Source of the DNA: Pontibacter ruber
Lineage (GTDB): Bacteria; Bacteroidota; Bacteroidia; Cytophagales; Hymenobacteraceae
Direction of reading: 5' to 3'
Assembly: GCF_023630205.1 (NCBI RefSeq)
Contig: NZ_JALPRR010000001.1
Coordinates: forward strand, 992,001-1,056,000
DNA length: 64,000 bases
The notes below the pieces were generated by a model that worked only from the letters and a program-made list of their open reading frames with translations, was not told where the DNA came from and did no database searches. Shown here piece by piece: positions 1 through 9,900 of the stretch (the first letter of the stretch is position 1; each line of letters begins with the position of its first letter). A program made the position numbers and the translations under genes.

Positions 1-812
1 ACAACTTCCATGGCCGCACCACCGGCATCATCTCCTTCTCCACCGACCCGGATTCTACCAAAGGCTTTGGCCCTTACATGCCGGGCTACAAGGTCATTCC
101 TTATAATGATATAAACGCGCTGGAGCAGGCCCTGAAGGAGAACCCGAACGTATGCGGTTTCCTGGTAGAGCCAATTCAGGGCGAGGCGGGCGTAATGGTC
201 CCAGACCAGGGATACCTGTCCAGGGCACACGCGCTTTGCAAAGAGTACAATGTGCTGCTGATGGCCGATGAGATCCAGACGGGTATTGGTCGTACCGGCA
301 AGCTGCTGGCTTCGTATTATGATGATGTAAAAGCCGACATCCTTATACTTGGCAAGGCACTTTCGGGCGGTGTACTGCCGGTTTCCTGTGTGCTGGCCAA
401 CGACGACATCATGCTGTGCATAAAGCCCGGTGAGCACGGCTCTACGTTTGGCGGCAACCCGATGGCAGCCGCTGTAGCCATTGCAGCCCTGGAGGTGATC
501 CGGGAAGAGAACCTGACGGAGAACGCCCGCGTGCTGGGCGAGGTTTTCCGGGAGCGCATGGAGCGCCTGAAGGCCAAGCGTCCGGAACTGGTAACGCTGG
601 TTCGGGGCAGAGGCTTGCTGAATGCCATTGTCATCAACCCGACCCCGGACGGACGTACTGCCTGGGACGTGTGCGTGAGGCTCATGGAAACCGGTCTGCT
701 GGCCAAGCCAACCCACGGCGACATTATCCGCTTCGCTCCGCCGTTGGTTATCACCGAAGAACAGCTGCACGAGTGCTGCGATATTATCGAAAACGTGATT
801 CTGAACTTTTAA
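1..812 (+). CDS. rocD: Ornithine aminotransferase, 5' end missing
   Basis: This is the C-terminal two thirds of a class III, PLP-dependent aminotransferase. The frame is open from base 3, so the start lies upstream of the window. The visible part holds the PLP-contact motif [11 protein letters not shown] and the Schiff-base lysine in ILGKALSGG. The cofactor phosphate region GSTFGGNP follows, matching ornithine--oxo-acid transaminases, which are about 400 residues long. These enzymes convert ornithine and 2-oxoglutarate to glutamate semialdehyde and glutamate in arginine and proline metabolism. N-acetylornithine aminotransferase (ArgD) is the main alternative, but [11 protein letters not shown] and the C-terminal FAPPLVI fit RocD better. 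A hairpin terminator follows 24 bases after the stop, so the gene ends its transcript. The heptamer appears in frame near base 344 as Leu-Ile-Leu. Confidence 0.88.
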   Translation, partial: NFHGRTTGIISFSTDPDSTKGFGPYMPGYKVIPYNDINALEQALKENPNVCGFLVEPIQGEAGVMVPDQGYLSRAHALCKEYNVLLMADEIQTGIGRTGKLLASYYDDVKADILILGKALSGGVLPVSCVLANDDIMLCIKPGEHGSTFGGNPMAAAVAIAALEVIREENLTENARVLGEVFRERMERLKAKRPELVTLVRGRGLLNAIVINPTPDGRTAWDVCVRLMETGLLAKPTHGDIIRFAPPLVITEEQLHECCDIIENVILNF

Positions 813-835
813 GAAAGTATAAGCTATACTTCAGG

Positions 836-868
836 AAAAGGGTGAGGCAGTAGCTTCACCCTTTTTTG
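836..868 (+). terminator. Rho-independent terminator after rocD
   Basis: Ten-base arms AAAAGGGTGA and TCACCCTTTT with a 10-base loop are followed by a T run. Confidence 0.85.
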
Positions 869-1010
869 TTTTATAACCTGGATGCTGTAATTGGAAAAGC
901 TATACTTTATACTTTAGATAGTGAGTTAGCTTTCCCCCTGCCCCAATGCTGTCAGTTTAAGCGTTCCCGTTTGCCGCTATTGTGTGTTCTCACCAACAAC
1001 TTGCTTTTGC

Positions 1011-1026
1011 TATACTTCGAAGTATA
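1011..1026. repeat. Perfect palindrome made of two facing heptamers
   Basis: TATACTTCGAAGTATA is a perfect 16-base palindrome joining TATACTT and AAGTATA around CG. Similar facing pairs occur at 11421-11439, 15181-15190 and 26969-26978. Confidence 0.9.
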
Positions 1027-1129
1027 AGCTTCATGGCAGAAGAATAAACACACCCCTGCCTCTCTCAAGAGGGGAATCTCTGCCACTGAGATACGTCAAG
1101 TATAAGTTTCATAGCTGCTGGTAAAGCGC

Positions 1130-1149
1130 GGACAAGTCGCGACCTGTCC
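1130..1149. repeat. 20-base near-palindrome
   Basis: GGACAAGTCGCGACCTGTCC has nine of ten possible base pairs around GTCGCGAC. It stands alone in the gap upstream of hemB. It could be an operator or part of a dispersed element. Confidence 0.6.
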
Positions 1150-1488
1150 CTACACTGGTGCCAGTTGCATAGCCAGAAGCTAAGCAGTGTCGTTTCCAGT
1201 CCTTGTGTTGGGCGCCTATGCGAGTTTTTCCGGTGCCTGCAAGGCATTGCGACGCAGGAGCAAAGGAAAAGCTCCCAGCGCTTAACCCGAGGACGAGGCC
1301 CCGCGGCCGTGAGCGCACCAAAAGTAGCTATGAAACTATAGGCAAGTAAGACTGAGGAAAACAAGAAGCTACGAAGCAAAGGCTTGCCAGCCACAAGTAT
1401 AAACTCCAGCAATGGCAAACATCAATCAAACCAATGCTTATCGAAGAATAAAACCTAAAACTAATTCCTATTTCCCACCCTTTCACCG

Positions 1489-1496
1489 TACCTTTG
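1489..1496 (+). promoter_or_regulatory. Bacteroidetes -7 box upstream of hemB
   Basis: TACCTTTG matches TAnnTTTG and lies 44 bases before the hemB ATG. No clear TTG is visible at -33. Confidence 0.6.
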
Positions 1497-1540
1497 CAGC
1501 AACTTGATTTTGAACAATTTCTGTAACAAGATTTATACTT

Positions 1541-2512
1541 ATGATCAGAAGACCAAGACGCAATCGCCAGACTGAGGCGATCCGAAATATGGTGCAGGAA
1601 ACAAGCCTGAGCACCCACGATTTTATTTACCCGCTTTTCATTATTGAAGGTCAGAACCAACGTGTAGAGGTAAGCTCTATGCCGGGCATCAACCGTTTTT
1701 CCATCGATACTGCTCTAGAAGAAGTAGCAGCCTGCGTGGAGTCGGGCGTGAAAGCCTTTGCTCCTTTCCCAAGTATAAATGAGCGCCTGAAAGACAAGTA
1801 TGCCACCGAGAGCCACAACCCGGAAGGCCTGTTCCCAACGCTTATCCGCGAGATCAAGCGCAACTTCCCGGATGTAGCCCTGGTTACCGATGTAGCCATG
1901 GACCCGTACAGCTCCGATGGCCACGATGGTATTGTGATCAACGGTGAGATCATCAACGATGAGACCTTGGAGGTATTAGGCAAAATGGCCCTGACGCAGG
2001 CACAAGCCGGAGCTGACATTGTTGCTCCGTCTGATATGATGGACGGCCGTGTGGGCCATATTCGCAAGGTATTGGATGAGAACGGCTTCCATAAGGTGGC
2101 CATCATGTCGTACACGGCCAAGTATGCCAGCGCGTTCTACGGCCCGTTCCGCGACGCATTGGATTCTGCTCCGAAAGCCGGTGACAAAAAGACCTACCAG
2201 ATGAACTATGCCAACAGCCGCGAAGCTTTGATTGAGGCCGAACTGGACACCTTGGAAGGCGCCGATTACCTGATGGTGAAACCTGCCCTATCGTACCTGG
2301 ACGTGATCAAACTACTGCGCGAGAACTCGCACCTGCCAATTGCAGCCTATAACGTAAGCGGAGAGTACGCCATGGTGAAAGCCGCTGCTCAAAAAGGCTG
2401 GATAGACGGTGAGAAAATCATGCTAGAAACACTGACAAGTATAAAACGTGCCGGTGCCGACATCATCCTTTCCTACTTCGCTAAAGAATTTGCCCAGTAC
2501 CTAAGGAAATAG
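1541..2512 (+). CDS. hemB: Delta-aminolevulinic acid dehydratase (porphobilinogen synthase)
   Basis: HemB condenses two 5-aminolevulinate molecules to porphobilinogen, the second common step of haem synthesis, in the cytoplasm. The 323-residue length is typical. The two active-site lysines are visible: K194 in SYTAKYASAFYGP and K247 in LMVKPAL. The metal loop at 117-130 reads DVAMDPYSSDGHDG. The three cysteines that bind catalytic zinc in the E. coli and animal enzymes are replaced by Ala and Asp. This is the pattern of the magnesium-dependent class, as in Pseudomonas. A TACCTTTG promoter box precedes the gene and a strong terminator follows it, so it is probably transcribed alone. No other haem gene is nearby. 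Confidence 0.96.
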   Translation: MIRRPRRNRQTEAIRNMVQETSLSTHDFIYPLFIIEGQNQRVEVSSMPGINRFSIDTALEEVAACVESGVKAFAPFPSINERLKDKYATESHNPEGLFPTLIREIKRNFPDVALVTDVAMDPYSSDGHDGIVINGEIINDETLEVLGKMALTQAQAGADIVAPSDMMDGRVGHIRKVLDENGFHKVAIMSYTAKYASAFYGPFRDALDSAPKAGDKKTYQMNYANSREALIEAELDTLEGADYLMVKPALSYLDVIKLLRENSHLPIAAYNVSGEYAMVKAAAQKGWIDGEKIMLETLTSIKRAGADIILSYFAKEFAQYLRK

Positions 2513-2534
2513 CAAAACCAATTGTTAAATTTCG

Positions 2535-2568
2535 AAAGCGCATCAGCACGAACTGATGCGCTTTTTTG
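2535..2568 (+). terminator. Terminator after hemB
   Basis: Perfect 12-base arms (AAAGCGCATCAG / CTGATGCGCTTT) with a 6-base loop are followed by TTTT. Confidence 0.9.
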
Positions 2569-2723
2569 TTTTCGTTTCTCTTGCCCTGCTTAACGGCAAC
2601 ATAAGTCATCCTCTTGAATAAGAGCTCAAACTTTTAATTACCGCAGGTCAGCAGAAACCACTTTGCCATTAGTACACTTTTAGTTAACTTTATTAAGTAT
2701 ACATCTACCCTTTTGCAAATATT

Positions 2724-5700
2724 ATGAGAGGATTAAGCCTTTGGTTGGCTGCTTTTGCGATGGCAGCGACTACAACGGGCTACGCGCAGCGCGGCACTAC
2801 CCCTATCCGTACCAATACAGTGGCGCTGGAGCGCATTTCCGCAGCAGCAGAGAAAGACTATAAGGCCAACCGGGCACAGGCGCTTGCTTTAGCGAAAAAG
2901 TATAACTGGGTTGTAGAGAAAACTTACAAGGATGGCACACACATCTCGCTGCAGGGACTCGACGCCAAAGGCTTACCGATCTACTACATTACCTATAACA
3001 ACACACGCGCGGCTGCAACCACCAAAACCGACCAGCTCTGGGCGGGGGGCTCGCTGGGCCTGAACCTGAGTGGCTCCGGCAGTTCAGTTGCCGAGAAGAT
3101 GGGTATCTGGGACGGCGGGCGCATCCGGGAAACGCACCAGGAGCTTAGGGGCCGCGTGGAGCTGAAAGACAATGCCTCTAAAGTGAACGAGCATGCCACC
3201 CACGTAGCCGGCACCATGATAGCCAGCGGCGTAAATGCCCTCGCAAAAGGCATGGCCTTCGGCACCAAAAAGCTGATGGCCTACGACTTCAACAACGATG
3301 GCTCCGAAATGGCTGCCGCTGCTCAGAACCTGATCATATCCAACCACTCGTATGGTTCTATTGCCGGGTGGCGCTACAACTCCGACCGCAAAGGCACCAA
3401 GGAAGACCCGTACTGGGAGTGGTGGGGTGATAGCGAGATCAGCGACTCAGAAGACTACAAGTTTGGCTATTATGACGGCACCGCCTCTACCTGGGACAAG
3501 ATCGCTTATAACGCGCCTTACTACCTGATCGTGAAATCGGCGGGCAACAACCGCGCGGAGACCGGTCCGAAGGTAGGCGAGCCATACTACAAACGTAACA
3601 AGAACGGCAGCTTTGAGCTGGTAAACGCCCGCCCATCCAAAATCAGCAGCAACGAAGCGTACGATGTGATCTCTACCTACGGCACGGCCAAGAATATTTT
3701 GACGGTAGGCGGTGTGATGCCCATCGAGGGAGGTTACAACCAACCGTCTGATGTGGCTATTTCCATCTTCAGCAGCTTTGGGCCAACTGATGATGGCCGT
3801 ATCAAGCCGGACGTAGTGGGTAATGGCGTATCGGTGCTCTCCTCCACAAGCGACAGCGACCGCGCCTACAAGACGCTGAACGGCACCTCCATGGCTGCAC
3901 CAAACGTTTCCGGCACACTGCTTTTGCTGCAGGAGCACTATGCCAACCTGAACAACGGAAACCTGATGCGCGCTGCAACGCTTAAAGGGCTCGCCATCCA
4001 TACCGCCGACGAGGCCGGCACAGCTCCCGGCCCTGACTACATCTATGGCTGGGGTCTGCTGAATGCCGAGAAAGCTGCACGGGTGATCTCCAATACTGAT
4101 AAAACGCACCTGATGCAGGAGAATGCACTGGCACAGGGGCAGAATTATACGCTGGATGTAGTTGCTTCAGGAGCAGGCCCGCTGGTAGTTACCATCTCCT
4201 GGACTGATCCGGAGGCTGCGGCTTTGCCTTTAGACAAAGACGCCCTTAACAACCGTACCCCGCGCCTGGTAAATGACCTGGACCTGCGCATTACAAACCG
4301 CTTTGCCACGCACATGCCCTGGGTTCTTAACCCGGCAAGCCCGAACGCTGCTGCCACCCGGGGCGATAACCGCCTGGACAACGTAGAACAGATCACCATA
4401 CCCAATGCGGTACCCGGCGAAACCTACCGGATCACGGTTGGCCACAAGGGTACGCTTAGCAAAGGTCCGCAGGCTTACTCACTGCTGGTAAGCGGAGCGG
4501 GCGGGAAAGCTTACTGCACCAGCTCCGCCACTTCCGACGAAGGTGCCCGCATTACAAGTATAACATTAGGCTCCTATGCGCCAGCGCTTCAGGCAGAAGA
4601 TTGCACCACCCTGCGCGACCTAACCGGCACCCCGGTCATCTTTGAGCCAGGTCAATCGCAAACCCTTACGCTGGAGACAGGCACGTGCGGCGCTAATTCT
4701 GTCAAAGCAGCCAAAGCATTTGCCGATTGGAACCGCGACGGCGATTTTGCCGATGCTGGAGAAAGTATAACCCTGAACGGCACGGGTACTTTTACCGGTA
4801 CCATTACTGCCCCAGCCTCTCTGGCGGTTGGCACAAAAGTGCGCCTGCGTATTGTGCTGCAGGAAACCAGCAGTGCTACCAACATCAGCGCCTGCGGTAC
4901 TTATACCCGAGGCGAAACGCAGGAGCACCTGATCCAGATCAACAAGCCACAGAAAGATGTTGGTATTATCAGTGTAACGCCACTAGGTGGCTCGCTTTGC
5001 GCTACACCGGCTCAAAGCTTAATGGTAAGACTCCGCAACTATGGCTCATCTACACAGACACTGTTCCCTGTTACCATCAGCGTGCGCCGAAACGGTACAG
5101 AAATAGCCCAGCTAAGCGGTACGTATACCGGCAAACTCGCTCCGTTTACTGAAGGCGACCTGCTGCTGGATGGTAGCTTTGCCACAGAAGCTGGCGCCAT
5201 TTACGAAGTAATTGCCATATCAGGGTTACAAAATGATGCCGTGGAGAGCAACAACCGTGTAAGCCGTACGCTTACCATCAGCGGCAACGTAGCCGCACCA
5301 CAGGCTGCTGCGTTCCGCTGCGGCACCGGCTCTAACTATACCCTGACGGGCAGCGGCGAAGGCAGCATTTTCTGGTATACCTCTGCTGACGCCTCGACAC
5401 CGGTGGCTGCCGGCAACCAGACCGTAGCCCCGATCAAAAATGCGGGCACAACACTCTACGCTGGCCTCAACGACTTTACAGGCACCGTCGGCCCGAGCAG
5501 CAAGTCGTTTGCAAGCGGTGGTGGCTACAACCAGTTTACACCGGATGTAACTGTTACCGCCAAAGCACCTATGCTGATCGAGAGTGCCCGCCTGTACATT
5601 GGCCACAAAGGCAAGATCACGTTCACGGTTTATAGTTCGGAGGGCGCACCTGTTTCTTCCAGAACACTGAACGTAACGGCTACCCGTACAACTCCTGCAC

Positions 5701-6470
5701 CGGGCGTGCAGCCAAACGACCCGAACGATCAGGGCCAGGTATACTACCTGGGGCTGGAGCTTCCGGAGGCAGGCGACTATAACATTGCCATCTCCTATGC
5801 TGACAGCGCCACCATCTTCCGGAACAACGAAGGAGTGAAAGGATACCCTTTTGAGATACCGAATGTATTTGCCATTACCGGCAACACTGCCACCGCATCA
5901 AACGGCGTAGGTCCTGAAGACTACTACTATTACTTCTACGACATGAAGCTGCGCGCCCTAGGTTGCAAGAGCGAGCGTGTGGCCGTGCAGGTGCAAAGCG
6001 GCACGCCAATCGCTACGCCCGCTGTATCGCGCGTAGGCAAAGACCTGGTTTCTTCGGCAGCGGATGGTAATCAGTGGTACCTGAATGGCAGACCGATTAA
6101 CGGCGCCACCGGTAAAACCTTTACCCCTGCCGAAGCGGGCAACTACAGCGTGTTGGTACTGAAAGACGGCTGTATTTCTGACATGTCGAACACGTATAAC
6201 TTCTTCTACCCTGCTTACGACGGGGAGTTGGTATCGCCAAACCCAAGTGGTGGCTTGTTCCGGGTAAGGCTGGAAGCGAGCAGGCAGGAAAAACTCAGTT
6301 TTGAAGTAACTGATATGCTGGGCAACCTGATCCTGAAAGATGAAATAGAGCAGTACAACGGCAACTTTGATGGGGAAATTGACTTGTCCTCTTACGCTTC
6401 CGGCGTATACATCCTGCGGCTGTGGCACGGCGATGAGCTGCACACCCGAAAACTGGTACTTCAACACTAA
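2724..6470 (+). CDS. Secreted subtilisin-like S8 protease with T9SS type A sorting domain
   Basis: This is a 1248-residue extracellular serine protease. The signal peptide ends about GYAQ at 19-22. The S8 catalytic triad is visible: D130 in MGIWDGGR, H157 in NEHATHVAGT and S389 in NGTSMAAP. A P/Homo B-like sandwich follows (about 470-590). Next is a GEVED-type region (FADWNRDGDFADAGES, about 600-740) and a CARDB-like segment starting DVGIISVTP. The last 75 residues begin SPNPSGGLFRV and end VYILRLWHGDELHTRKLVL, the type A sorting signal recognised by the type IX secretion system. The protein should therefore be exported across the outer membrane and anchored to the surface or released. No T9SS machinery gene is in the window. 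A terminator follows directly. Confidence 0.93.
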   Translation: MRGLSLWLAAFAMAATTTGYAQRGTTPIRTNTVALERISAAAEKDYKANRAQALALAKKYNWVVEKTYKDGTHISLQGLDAKGLPIYYITYNNTRAAATTKTDQLWAGGSLGLNLSGSGSSVAEKMGIWDGGRIRETHQELRGRVELKDNASKVNEHATHVAGTMIASGVNALAKGMAFGTKKLMAYDFNNDGSEMAAAAQNLIISNHSYGSIAGWRYNSDRKGTKEDPYWEWWGDSEISDSEDYKFGYYDGTASTWDKIAYNAPYYLIVKSAGNNRAETGPKVGEPYYKRNKNGSFELVNARPSKISSNEAYDVISTYGTAKNILTVGGVMPIEGGYNQPSDVAISIFSSFGPTDDGRIKPDVVGNGVSVLSSTSDSDRAYKTLNGTSMAAPNVSGTLLLLQEHYANLNNGNLMRAATLKGLAIHTADEAGTAPGPDYIYGWGLLNAEKAARVISNTDKTHLMQENALAQGQNYTLDVVASGAGPLVVTISWTDPEAAALPLDKDALNNRTPRLVNDLDLRITNRFATHMPWVLNPASPNAAATRGDNRLDNVEQITIPNAVPGETYRITVGHKGTLSKGPQAYSLLVSGAGGKAYCTSSATSDEGARITSITLGSYAPALQAEDCTTLRDLTGTPVIFEPGQSQTLTLETGTCGANSVKAAKAFADWNRDGDFADAGESITLNGTGTFTGTITAPASLAVGTKVRLRIVLQETSSATNISACGTYTRGETQEHLIQINKPQKDVGIISVTPLGGSLCATPAQSLMVRLRNYGSSTQTLFPVTISVRRNGTEIAQLSGTYTGKLAPFTEGDLLLDGSFATEAGAIYEVIAISGLQNDAVESNNRVSRTLTISGNVAAPQAAAFRCGTGSNYTLTGSGEGSIFWYTSADASTPVAAGNQTVAPIKNAGTTLYAGLNDFTGTVGPSSKSFASGGGYNQFTPDVTVTAKAPMLIESARLYIGHKGKITFTVYSSEGAPVSSRTLNVTATRTTPAPGVQPNDPNDQGQVYYLGLELPEAGDYNIAISYADSATIFRNNEGVKGYPFEIPNVFAITGNTATASNGVGPEDYYYYFYDMKLRALGCKSERVAVQVQSGTPIATPAVSRVGKDLVSSAADGNQWYLNGRPINGATGKTFTPAEAGNYSVLVLKDGCISDMSNTYNFFYPAYDGELVSPNPSGGLFRVRLEASRQEKLSFEVTDMLGNLILKDEIEQYNGNFDGEIDLSSYASGVYILRLWHGDELHTRKLVLQH

Positions 6471-6480
6471 GACCTAACCT

Positions 6481-6512
6481 AAAGAGCCCCGGCAACAACC
6501 GGGGCTCTTTGA
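6481..6512 (+). terminator. Terminator after the S8 protease
   Basis: Perfect 12-base arms (AAAGAGCCCCGG / CCGGGGCTCTTT) enclose loop CAACAA. The T tail is short. Confidence 0.85.
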
Positions 6513-6951
6513 TTATACAACTTTCAGAGTTACCCTAAGTGGTACAATAAGGAAAACTTGGCTTCAGATTTCTGATACTATTTTTCCAAAAAAACTATTT
6601 TTAGTCCCTTTTTCCGAGAATACAAGGTTTTATTTCGCAAGCTTAAAGCAGTTGCAAAACCATTAAACAGCAACTTCTTCCCTTCCCCGAACGCCCACCT
6701 TCTGAAGTATTGACTAGCAACCACAATATCTTCACACAAACAAATCCTTTAGCTACCAAAAAACCACTCAATACAGTACAAAAATTTAATACGTAGGTAT
6801 AAACCCAGCCGTAAAAAAAGTATGTTCTGGTCGCTCACCTGTAACTGCTCATCTATAAGATCAGCGTTCTAGCGTGAGAAGTTCGCGTTCCAGCGATCCC
6901 GTTGCTGCCTTTTGCTTTTCTTTAGCCCGTGCTCTATTCCTTTTTGCAACA
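6513..6951. other. AT-rich gap upstream of the metallophosphatase
   Basis: There is no gene here. The reading frame of the next gene extends back to an ATG at 6874, but its extra 26 residues lie before a clean signal peptide, so I treat 6874-6951 as leader. No TAnnTTTG box is clear. Confidence 0.6.
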
Positions 6952-9900
6952 ATGAGCAATTTACGCTTCCTCAATTTGCCGAAAACTACTTTCCTTTTTC
7001 CTTTTTTATTGCTGTTGGCCTGGCAGGTCAGTGCCCAAACCACGCTTGTACCTTTTGGCTCGAGCTGGAAATACCTTGATAACGGCTCCAACCAGGGGAC
7101 GGCCTGGCGAGCCACTACGTTTAATGATGCGAGCTGGAAGACAGGCAACGGACTTTTCGGCTACGGCCTGAGTGGGGTAAACACCATCGTCAGTTATGGA
7201 CCTAATGCTAAGAAGAAATACATTACCACCTACTTCAGGAAAAGTATAACAATTGCTGACGTATCGGCTTATTCTTCTTTTACCGCTGGTGTGAAGAGAG
7301 ACGACGGGGTGGTGGTGTACGTTAATGGCACGGAAGTATACCGCAACAACATGCCTACCGGCACCATCACTTACAGAACTTTAGCCTCGGGCTCTTCCGG
7401 CGGTGACGACGGCGCAACTCCTATCCCGTTTACCATTCCTGCCACTGCATTTACCAGCGGCACAAACGTAGTGGCTGTAGAGATTCACCAGTATAACGTT
7501 TCCAGCTCCGATATAGCTTTTGATCTGGAACTGGTGGGTAATACTGCGCCAGTCAACAAACCGCCAGTTGTAAGTATAAGCAGCCCATCTAACGGATCCA
7601 GCTTTACTCTGAGCCAAACCATCAACATCACAGCTACGGCCAGTGATCCTGAGGGTGCTTTAACAGAGGTGGAGTTCTTTGCCAATAGCGTTAGCCTGGG
7701 CAAAGATAACACCAGTCTTTACAGTGTTTCCTGGGCTCCGACAAGTACTGGCTCCTATAGCCTTACCGCCAAAGCAACAGACGCAGCAGGAGCTGCAACT
7801 ACATCTTCAGCTATAAATGTGACTATTACCGCGGCGCCAGTGAACTACAGTCTTCAGATATACACAGCAGGTAGCGGCACGGTTACAAAGAGCCCTGATC
7901 AGAGTACGTATCTATCCGGCAGCACCGTCACACTGACAGCAACGCCAGCTTCCGGCTACACCTTTTCTAGTTGGAGTGGAGATGCATCGGGTAACACGAA
8001 CCCGCTGTCTGTGACCATGACCAGCAACAAGAGCATCACTGCCACTTTCACACAGCTGGATCAAACCCCTCCGACCGTTAGCAGCATCAACCGGCAGAGC
8101 CCTACAACTGAAATCACAACGGCCACCACCGTGATCTACAGGGCTACCTTCTCAGAAAAGGTAACAGGCGTGGATGCGGCAGACTTTACGGCTACTACCA
8201 TCTCAGGCACCGTGAAGGGAACCGTGACTGGCGCAACAGCTGTAGGTACCACCGGCACGTCGTACGATATAACCGTTGGCTCCATCACAGGCACCGGCAC
8301 CCTGCGCCTTGACCTGAAGAGCAGCGGCACCGGCATTGCCGATGTGGTAGGTAACGCCATACAGACAGGATACACCAGTGGACAGAGCTATACTATACAG
8401 CAGGGAACTCCTTCTACCGTTACCGTAATCCCATACCAGTCCTCCTGGAAATACTTGGACAATGGTACCGACCAGGGCACAGCTTGGCGTTCCACTACTT
8501 TTGATGATGCGGGCTGGAAAACTGGCAACGGAAAGCTTGGTTATGGCATACCGGATGCTACAACTGTTGTAAGCTATGGCCCAAATGCCAGCAATAAATA
8601 CATCACCACCTACTTCAGAAAAGCCATCACGATAGCTGACGCTTCAATCTTTACTTCTTATGCCGGTAACGTAAAGCGAGATGATGGGGTGGTGGTATAT
8701 GTAAACGGCACAGAAGTATACCGCAACAATATGCCTACCGGCACCATCACTTACAGAACCTTAGCTTCGGGCTCTTCCGGCGGTGATGACGGAGCGACTC
8801 CTATTCCGTTTACTATACCTGTCACTGCATTTACCAGCGGCACAAACGTAGTGGCTGTAGAGATTCACCAGTATAGCGTTTCCAGTTCCGACATAGCTTT
8901 TGACTTGGAATTGGTGGGTAAAACCGGTTCCAGTGCAGCCCTGCTGACACGTGGCCCTTATTTACAGATGGGAAGCCAGTCTGCAGTAACGCTGCGCTGG
9001 AGAACCGATATACCCACTGATTCGAAAATAGAAGCAGGAACTACCTTAGGTACTTATACTTTATCGGCTACAAATCCAGCGGTTACGACCGAGCATGAAG
9101 TGAGAATTACAGGCTTAGCAGCGAACACAAAATACTATTACCAGTTTGGCAGTTCCTCCCAGGTGTTACAAAGTGGCAGCAGTAATTATTTTAAAACAGC
9201 CCCTGCCGGTAACTCTACCTCCAAGGTTAAAGTCGCTTTCTTTGGAGATACCGGAACTGACCCGGAGGACATTGCGATCCAAACGAATACACTGAATGCT
9301 TACCTGAATTATACCGGAAGTAACCCAGCAGAACTTCTACTCTTAACCGGTGATTTAGCCGAACCCAATGGTACGGATGATGATTATCAGAAAAAGTACT
9401 TCAATTTTTATGGCCAGAGCCTTTTAAAAAATCACATCGCATTTCCTGCACCAGGCAATCACGAGTACCAGGGGAGTCCATCATCAGGTACGACGGCACC
9501 CTATTTCGGTATCTTTACAATGCCTACTGCAGGCGAATCCGGAGGCGTCGCCTCCGGTACGGAAGCATATTATTCCTTTGATTGGGGGAACATCCACTTT
9601 ATAAGCCTGGACGCTTATGGTGTAGCGCTATCGGATAATACCAGGCTTTATGATACCACGGGCGTGCAGGCAAAATGGCTAAAGCAAGATTTAGAGGCAA
9701 CTAACAAGAAATGGGTAATTGCATACTTTCATCGTCCGCCTTACACCATGGGTACCCATAATTCAGATACAGAAAGCGAGTTGGTAAAAATCCGACAGAA
9801 CCTCGCTCCTATTCTGGATCGGTACGGAGTGGATCTGGTGGTATCCGGCCACAGCCACAACTATGAACGTTCCTACCTGTTAAACGGCTACTATGGCAAC

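Larger units (their letters stand above)
869..1488. other. Long gap with no supported gene
   Basis: I see no credible gene. Short reading frames on the minus strand have no start context and read like translated non-coding DNA. The gap holds seven copies of the heptamer, including a perfect palindrome at 1011-1026. It also holds a 20-base near-palindrome at 1130-1149. The stretch 1190-1320 is GC-rich with many CG dinucleotides and ends in the CCGCGG region. It could be an old dispersed element or a structured RNA, but nothing in the sequence proves either. Confidence 0.6.

Noticed and set aside
1065-1418. 117-codon minus-strand frame in the rocD-hemB gap
   Set aside because: No signal, domain, ribosome site or coding-type third-position pattern; the sequence reads as translated GC-rich non-coding DNA.
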